From Deltaproteobacteria bacterium (GTDB lineage Bacteria > Desulfobacterota > Desulfobacteria > Desulfobacterales > JAUVKB01), in contig JAUVKB010000028.1 in the NCBI GenBank assembly GCA_030596405.1, positions 1-15,058 of the forward strand: a DNA stretch of 15,058 nt, in the 5' to 3' direction. The position numbers and the translations under genes are program-made. Position 1 is the stretch's first letter; the number at the start of each line of letters is the position of its first letter. The notes beneath the pieces are model-generated. The model did no database searches and was not told the origin of the DNA. It saw nothing but the letters and a program-made list of their open reading frames with translations. Below, piece after piece: positions 10,165 through 15,058 of this stretch.

Positions 10165-12619
10165 GCACAGGTTTTATATTCCAGATTTCCCTGGCATATT
10201 GGGATACGGCTCGGTCACTTGAAAACTTTCCCATTCGCGCCACATTTAATATGGCCTTTTGTGCCCAGAGAGAAGAATTTTTATATTCTTTTCCTGCCTT
10301 GGCATGAGCCTTTTTATATGACATAAAATCGGCCAGATGAAAATAACTGTCTCCCTGGTCCAAAATATAACGAAAAATCCATTTAAAGAGACCGGGTTCT
10401 TCAGGGCAGAAGCGGTCGCCTTGCAGCGCATCCATCACACGCCGGATCCCTTTATGGCGATGGTAGTAGTCCAACGGGCGGTAAGATTTTAAGCGATTGA
10501 TTTCCTGAATTTTTTTAGTTTTGAGTCCGAAAATATAGATATTATCTTTCCCGACTTCTTCCATAATTTCGATATTGGCTCCATCTAACGTGCCGATGGT
10601 GATGGCTCCGTTCAAGGCGAATTTCATGTTTCCCGTTCCTGAGGCTTCAGTGCCGGCCGTTGAGATCTGTTCGCTCAAATCAGCGGCAGGAATAATTTTT
10701 TCCGCCAGAGATACCCTGTAGTCCGGTATAAAGACTACCTTTATCATGTCTTTTACCCGATCATCCCTGTTTATTATTTTCCCCACGTTGTTGATCAGTT
10801 TTATGATCTGTTTAGCCGCCCAATACCCTGGCGCTGCTTTGCCCGCAAAGATATAGGTTTTGGGGACTACCGGCTCAACACCGTCTTCGATAAGGCAAAG
10901 GTACTCATCGATGATGTGCATCACGTTTAAAAGTTGGCGTTTATATTCGTGGATCCTTTTAGCCTGAATATCAAATAGTGTATCGGGGCTTACATTGACC
11001 CTGGCCGTTTCAAAGATAATTTTTTGCAGTCTGCATTTGTTGGCCTGTTTGATTCTGAGAAATTCCTTCTGGAAGGATATGTCTTTGGCGTATGATTCCA
11101 GGGACCGAAGCTGATCAAGATCTGTAACCCAGCGATCTCCTATGGTTTGTTTCAGTAAATCCGAAAGGAGCGGGTTAGCTTTCAGCAGCCAGCGGCGCGG
11201 GGTTATGCCGTTTGTTTTGTTGTTGAACCGCTCGGGCCAGCGTTCATAAAAATCAGGGACAAGAGAATTCTTGACCAGTTCCGTGTGAAGCGCCGACACG
11301 CCGTTGACGGAATGTGAACCGGCAATCGCAAGGTGGGCCATTCTAACCTGTTTTACCTCTCCCTCCTCGATCAAGGACATGCGTTTTAACCTGTTTACAT
11401 CATCAGGCCAGATGGACGCCACTTCTTTTAATAAGCGCTGGTTTATTTCGTAGATGAGTTGCAGGTGCCTGGGAAGCAAATATTCCATAAGACTGACAGG
11501 CCATTTTTCAAGCGCTTCTGAAAGGAGTGTATGGTTAGTGTAAGCCATGGTTTGTTGTGTGATTTTCCATGCCTTTTCCCACGGAACCTCATTTTCGTCC
11601 ACCAGAATGCGCATCAGTTCCACTACCGCCAGCGAAGGATGGGTGTCATTGAGCTGGATAGCGACTTTGCCTGAAAATTGATCAAAATTTTTATGGTCTT
11701 TTAGATATCGACGGACAATATCCTTCAGGGAACAGGCTGTCAGAAAATATTCCTGCATCAAACGGAGTTCTCTTCCCGTCTCGAGCATATCACTCGGATA
11801 AAGTATTTTGGAAATCTTTTCCGACTCAATCATCTGCTCCATCGCACGCAGGTAATCTCCTTTATTAAAAATTTCTATGTCAAATTTGGATGAGGGTTGC
11901 GCTGCAAAGAGTCTTAAATAGTTAACGGTTTCTCCACCGTAGCCTACAACGGGTATATCGTACGGTATCCCGATAACCACCTTCCAATCCATCCACATGG
12001 GATTGTCATGTCCGGCCAGATCCGTAATATGCTCGATACGGCCGTACATCGGGATGATACAAGCCTCATCAGCACGCTTAATCTGCAATGGAACTGCATT
12101 CGGCAGCCAGTAATCCGGTTTTTCTTTCTGATATCCGTTATCAATTTCCTGCCTGAAGAGACCGTATTCGTAATGAATCCCATAACCATAGCCGGGCATT
12201 TTCAACGTGGCCAGAGAGTCCATAAAACATGCTGCCAGACGTCCCAGCCCCCCATTACCGAGTCCTGCGTCGGTCTCCTGCTCGCGGATCTCCTCTATGT
12301 CGACCCCCATTTCCTGCAAGGCTTCTTTACACACATCAAAAATTTCCAGATTGTACATATTATTGCCCAGGGACCGGCCTATAAGGAATTCCATGGAAAG
12401 ATAATACAGCCGTTTTGCACCCGCTTTTTGGTGTCTTGCCTCGGTTGCAAGCATTTTTCCCAACAACCGTTCTCTTAACGACAGGGTTAAAGCCAAAAAC
12501 AGATCGCGAACGTTTCTGTCCTTCCATTCTTTCCCAAGAGAATATCTCAGGTGGTGACAAATAGATTCTTGCAAACATAACTTGCTATTGCTTAATTTGT
12601 TGGCTTTGATGAAATCCAT
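10154..12619 (-). CDS. glgP: Glycogen/starch (alpha-glucan) phosphorylase
   Basis: Cytoplasmic PLP-dependent enzyme of glycosyltransferase family GT35, 821 residues, the full length expected for bacterial GlgP/MalP. It splits alpha-1,4-glucan with phosphate to glucose-1-phosphate. Seen: YLSMEFLIGRSLGNNM (73-88), the conserved GLGNGGLGRLAACF (119-132), NGITPRRWL, AKRIHEYKRQ, and the PLP signature EASGTGNMKFALNG with Lys666 as Schiff-base residue. Sequence alone does not separate glycogen from maltodextrin preference, so MalP remains possible; there are no maltose genes nearby. The start has a strong AGGGGAT (12625-12631). It lies only 19 bases after the truncated beta-helix gene and three bases before the STAS gene. 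Pairing with a partner-switch regulator instead of other glg genes is unusual. Confidence 0.97.
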   Translation of the reverse strand: MDFIKANKLSNSKLCLQESICHHLRYSLGKEWKDRNVRDLFLALTLSLRERLLGKMLATEARHQKAGAKRLYYLSMEFLIGRSLGNNMYNLEIFDVCKEALQEMGVDIEEIREQETDAGLGNGGLGRLAACFMDSLATLKMPGYGYGIHYEYGLFRQEIDNGYQKEKPDYWLPNAVPLQIKRADEACIIPMYGRIEHITDLAGHDNPMWMDWKVVIGIPYDIPVVGYGGETVNYLRLFAAQPSSKFDIEIFNKGDYLRAMEQMIESEKISKILYPSDMLETGRELRLMQEYFLTACSLKDIVRRYLKDHKNFDQFSGKVAIQLNDTHPSLAVVELMRILVDENEVPWEKAWKITQQTMAYTNHTLLSEALEKWPVSLMEYLLPRHLQLIYEINQRLLKEVASIWPDDVNRLKRMSLIEEGEVKQVRMAHLAIAGSHSVNGVSALHTELVKNSLVPDFYERWPERFNNKTNGITPRRWLLKANPLLSDLLKQTIGDRWVTDLDQLRSLESYAKDISFQKEFLRIKQANKCRLQKIIFETARVNVSPDTLFDIQAKRIHEYKRQLLNVMHIIDEYLCLIEDGVEPVVPKTYIFAGKAAPGYWAAKQIIKLINNVGKIINRDDRVKDMIKVVFIPDYRVSLAEKIIPAADLSEQISTAGTEASGTGNMKFALNGAITIGTLDGANIEIMEEVGKDNIYIFGLKTKKIQEINRLKSYRPLDYYHRHKGIRRVMDALQGDRFCPEEPGLFKWIFRYILDQGDSYFHLADFMSYKKAHAKAGKEYKNSSLWAQKAILNVARMGKFSSDRAVSQYAREIWNIKPVQED

Positions 12620-12638
12620 TCGATATCCCCTGCATTTT

Positions 12639-13103
12639 TTATGGATGAATATCCATTGTAGGGTATAAACCCTTTAGCGGGCCGATAGAATAGGGCTGTA
12701 TTATATTATAAGAAATATTCTGACCCTTTTGGGCATGTCCCCTGTTTTTATTTCCGTCAAAGTAAGCGCCGTTGGCCTCCAGTATATGTTCAATCCGATG
12801 CTTAAAGGCTTGAACAAAGCTGGAGCCGCTGCCTTTAAAATTCATGTCGCCCAGAGAAAAACTGCTTTTAACATTAGAAAGTGTTTCAATGGATATACTG
12901 TGCTCTTTAAGATCCGTTGCATTCTTGATGCAGCCCCAGACAAGGTGTCTGGAAGGAATGTTTAAAGGTTCCTCCAGATCGATGATGGTGTGGGGCATTA
13001 CGATACTTTCTTCCCCGATAGTCAAACGGCAATCCGGTTTGCCCTGCAAAAACGAATTAAAACCCACAAAGACCTTTTTCCCTATCTGTAGAGACTCCGG
13101 CAA
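12639..13103 (-). pseudogene. 5'-truncated copy of the adjacent beta-helix protein gene
   Basis: The 154-residue reading frame aligns along its length with residues of about 320 to 470 of the neighbouring 470-residue protein (13326-14738). By hand count roughly half the positions are identical (about 72 of 150). Shared blocks are FVGFNSFL, PHTIID, NIPS, VWG, NRGHAQ, QPY and the final YP...I.P. The N-terminal two thirds are missing. In frame, only a TTG directly after a stop codon (TAG 13107-13109) could start it, with no ribosome binding site. No homologous sequence is readable further upstream. It is therefore probably a remnant left by deletion, although a short translated product from an internal ATG cannot be excluded. 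It keeps an intact 3' end and sits 19 bases before glgP. The full gene may once have been the first member of the glgP-STAS operon. Confidence 0.6.
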
Positions 13104-13325
13104 TAGCTATTGACCGAGGTTTAAATAACAAGGCCAGGACTGATCTGTTTTACATAGGCTTCCTCATTTTTTTATGTAAGGGACGAGAAAAAAATTGCTA
13201 TTCTCGGACAGCCTCCTATAAAAAAATACTGAACAAAAATGCTTGGATTTTTGTTTGATATTCAGGGCGGAACGTAGAATATTTATAAAAAGTCTAAGCA
13301 ATAGAGTATAAATTTTTCATACCCT
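13104..13325. other. Intergenic region, no gene seen
   Basis: This 222-bp AT-rich stretch separates the full-length and truncated beta-helix genes. Both strands are broken by stops in all frames. On the minus strand there is an orphan AGGAGG (13212-13217) with no start codon at a useful distance, and an inverted repeat CGAGAA/TTCTCG (13184-13189, 13201-13206) without a T-run. A minus-strand promoter for glgP would be expected here, but I see no convincing -35/-10 or -24/-12 pair. Confidence 0.6.
13220..13255 (-). terminator. Possible weak terminator after the beta-helix gene
   Basis: A perfect 9-bp inverted repeat AACAAAAAT (13232-13240) / ATTTTTGTT (13247-13255) with a six-base loop is followed, on the minus strand, by five bases and then seven T's (13226-13220). 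It lies 70 bases beyond the stop of the 470-residue gene. The stem is almost all A/T, so its stability is poor and the call is tentative. Confidence 0.3.
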
Positions 13326-14738
13326 TTATGGATTTATTCTAATTGAAGGATAAATTCCCTTGCTTGAACCTGTCCTGTAAGGCTGAAGTGTATTGAATGA
13401 AATATCCTGATCATCCTGAGCATGACCACGATTTTCATTATCTTTAAATAATGCACCGTTTAATAATAATACTTGATAAATCCTTTTTTGAAAAACATGA
13501 AGGAAAACAGAAGTTTTACCACTAAAAGTCATTTGCCCTACATTTAGAAGATCACGCGTTTCTTCAAAATCATCAAAAGAAATGCTTTGGTTTTTGATAT
13601 CATCCATGGAGCCGATAAATCCCCATACAAAACAATTACTGGGGATATTAATTGGTTCATTCGAATCAATTATTGTGTGTGGTACTATTATGCAATTCTC
13701 CCCGATGGTAATTTTCCCATTTTCTTTTCCATTTAAAAATGAATTAAAACCAACAAACGTTTCATAACCAACTTCAGAATTGATTATTTTAGCGCCGTGA
13801 GCGGTTATAACATGGCCGGCTAAACGAGAATCAATGATGTATGAATTTTCTTGAGCATTAGAACCGTCTCCCATTGTTGCGTTTTCTAAAAAAGCTCTTT
13901 GCGCAATAAGAACATTGTCACCGATCGTTGATTTACCTTTTACAACTGCATAACGGTTAACAGCTGAAGTTGCCGGAGCATCTATTGGAGCGAGATCAAC
14001 AACATCAAAGAGCCTTTCAAATTCTTTTTCTCTTTCTGCCACAAAATTGTATATAATACCACAGGGCTGGTGGGCTGAATTTGCACCAATATATTTATCA
14101 ATTATTTTTTTGTCAAAAACGTATTTAAAATTAAAATTAGGGTTTCGTATCCAAACCGTACCAGGAGGAATGTTTCTATAAAAAAGTTCACCAGCTTGTA
14201 TATATGAGAATTCTCCAATAATACATGAATGAAGATTCATTAAATCTACTGTTGAGAAAGCCCCTATAAAGCAGCCTTCAAGGGTTGAACCGTGTATGTT
14301 TGCATAATGAGCTGATATCGTATTTCTGATTACAAATTGTTCCGGTGTTTCCGGGTTATGAGAATTGCTGTGCACGAGTGTTTTATATAGAAGGCTATCA
14401 AGAATACTTATCGTTTCATCTTCAACAAGAGGGATTTCTTTCGCACATTGAATAATATCTCCTTTTCTTTTTAATTCGTCACCTCTTATATCACTTTTAT
14501 ATATGGAAGATCGTCCCACATAACATTTACCCAGGAAATAACTGCCTGCGATATTGGAATGTTTGAAATGAAAATAGATTGGATGCTGGGATGTGATCCC
14601 GTAAAAAGCATAAAATTTCATCATTTTTTCATAATCCATGGCATCTTCAACAAATTTATCCGTATGAAAATCAAATTCAACTAAATTCAGATTTACTCTG
14701 CTTACAATTCTGTCATTAAGTTGTTTTAGCCGATCCAT
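13326..14738 (-). CDS. Left-handed beta-helix (hexapeptide repeat) protein of unknown function
   Basis: Protein of 470 residues without signal peptide or membrane segment. Hexapeptide-type turns with small residues at regular spacing are visible at about 140-185 (STLEGCFIGAFSTVDL, SCIIGEFSYI) and 263-375 (STIGDNVLIAQ, ATMGDGSNAQENSYI, ITIGENCIIVPHTII, NIPSNCFVWGFI). This pattern builds left-handed beta-helices, as in many sugar or acyl transferases and in the C-terminal parts of GlmU and GlgC. I see no nucleotidyltransferase domain, so the reaction is unknown. The C-terminal part (about 380-470) is helical and ends in NRGHAQ...YPSIRINP, shared with the truncated neighbour. The start is supported by AGAGGA eight bases upstream. 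The gene is visibly more AT-rich than its neighbours: sampled 60-base blocks at 13621 and 14161 have about 33% G+C. It follows the hydrogenase-like gene by 42 bases on the same strand. Confidence 0.75.
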   Translation of the reverse strand: MDRLKQLNDRIVSRVNLNLVEFDFHTDKFVEDAMDYEKMMKFYAFYGITSQHPIYFHFKHSNIAGSYFLGKCYVGRSSIYKSDIRGDELKRKGDIIQCAKEIPLVEDETISILDSLLYKTLVHSNSHNPETPEQFVIRNTISAHYANIHGSTLEGCFIGAFSTVDLMNLHSCIIGEFSYIQAGELFYRNIPPGTVWIRNPNFNFKYVFDKKIIDKYIGANSAHQPCGIIYNFVAEREKEFERLFDVVDLAPIDAPATSAVNRYAVVKGKSTIGDNVLIAQRAFLENATMGDGSNAQENSYIIDSRLAGHVITAHGAKIINSEVGYETFVGFNSFLNGKENGKITIGENCIIVPHTIIDSNEPINIPSNCFVWGFIGSMDDIKNQSISFDDFEETRDLLNVGQMTFSGKTSVFLHVFQKRIYQVLLLNGALFKDNENRGHAQDDQDISFNTLQPYRTGSSKGIYPSIRINP

Positions 14739-14780
14739 ATTATTATTCCTCTACGTTTTTTAAGTATTGTTTTAATTATT

Positions 14781-15058
14781 TTATTTGAAATAATTCAGTA
14801 ATGCATGAAGATTGGTTAACGGATGCGACGGGCAACCAGGAATAAAAAGATCCACCGGGATCAGAGTGTCCAGACCTTCTATAATCTCAGAACTGCCCGT
14901 GAAGGGTCCTCCGGAAATAGCACAGCTTCCCACGGCAATAACAACTTTGGGATCAGGTACGGCTTCAAAGGTGTCAAGCACCGCAGTTTTCATATTTCTT
15001 GAAACAGGTCCTGTTACCACGATACCGTCTGCGTGACGCGGAGACGCGACAAAGTTAA
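14781..15058 (-). CDS. NiFe-hydrogenase / complex I small subunit (NuoB-like), partial
   Basis: C-terminal 92 residues of a protein whose 5' part lies beyond the right edge; the frame stays open to the edge. Readable motifs are SPRHADGIVVTGPVSRNM, VVIAVGSCAISGGPF and IPVDLFIPGCPSHP. These belong to the family of group 4 NiFe-hydrogenase small subunits (EchC, HycG, MbhJ) and NuoB. The cysteines in GSCA and PGCP are the expected ligands of the electron-transfer [4Fe-4S] cluster. TGPVSRNM and the CAISGGPF form favour a membrane-bound hydrogenase or related complex over canonical NuoB, which has CANGGG, but this short part cannot settle it. It would act at the cytoplasmic face of the membrane. 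A GTG at 15018-15020 could be read as a start, but the upstream residues match the family, so the gene clearly continues. Confidence 0.85.
   Translation of the reverse strand, partial: NFVASPRHADGIVVTGPVSRNMKTAVLDTFEAVPDPKVVIAVGSCAISGGPFTGSSEIIEGLDTLIPVDLFIPGCPSHPLTNLHALLNYFK

Noticed and set aside
12008..12478. Open frame of 156 codons on the plus strand
   Set aside because: Antisense to the highly conserved N-terminal half of glycogen phosphorylase, with no ribosome binding site and no family features.
12641..12656. Palindrome ATGGAT-gaat-ATCCAT between the truncated gene and glgP
   Set aside because: A 6-bp stem with a 4-base loop, lying in the last codons of the remnant. On the minus strand it is followed by A's, not T's, so it is not a terminator; no operator match is recognised.
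13184..13206. Inverted repeat CGAGAA...TTCTCG as terminator or operator
   Set aside because: The stem is only six pairs with an 11-base loop and no T-run on either strand; such repeats occur by chance in AT-rich DNA.

Overview
The window looks like a chromosome segment of an anaerobic bacterium, most plausibly a sulfate-reducing-type Desulfobacterota (deltaproteobacterium). This rests on moderate G+C (low to mid 40s %), a signalling cluster rich in receiver domains, glycogen phosphorylase, and the C-terminal part of a membrane-hydrogenase/complex-I-like small subunit at the right edge. The taxonomic call is an inference from gene content, not a database match.

Left part (51-9807, + strand): one tightly packed signalling operon. 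It encodes a methyl-accepting chemoreceptor with a duplicated helical sensor domain, a CheA kinase fused to a receiver (WspE-like, no P2 domain), a CheB methylesterase, a soluble hybrid histidine kinase (REC-PAS-HisKA-HATPase-REC-HPt), a receiver-PP2C (RsbU/SpoIIE-type) phosphatase and an RsbW/SpoIIAB-type serine kinase. Gaps are short or negative and several starts are TTG or have weak ribosome binding sites, so translational coupling is likely. No cheW, cheR, free cheY, GGDEF protein or sigma factor lies in the window; cheW/cheR may lie to the left.

Middle and right part (9797-15058, - strand): reading leftward, a partial NiFe-hydrogenase/NuoB-like small subunit, a 470-residue left-handed beta-helix (hexapeptide) protein of unknown function, a 5'-truncated second copy of that protein, glycogen phosphorylase (glgP) and a STAS-domain anti-anti-sigma-type protein. 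The STAS gene follows glgP by 3 bp and overlaps the 3' end of the RsbW-like kinase gene tail-to-tail by 11 bp.

Working model (inference): receptor signals reach the hybrid CheA and/or hybrid kinase. Phosphoryl groups pass through two HPt and up to five receiver domains and control the PP2C phosphatase. The phosphatase and the RsbW-like kinase set the phosphorylation state of the STAS protein, which is made with glycogen phosphorylase. This would be a chemosensory array whose output is a partner switch, possibly tied to glycogen breakdown, instead of flagellar motor or c-di-GMP control. No tRNA, rRNA, CRISPR array, insertion sequence or replication origin was seen.
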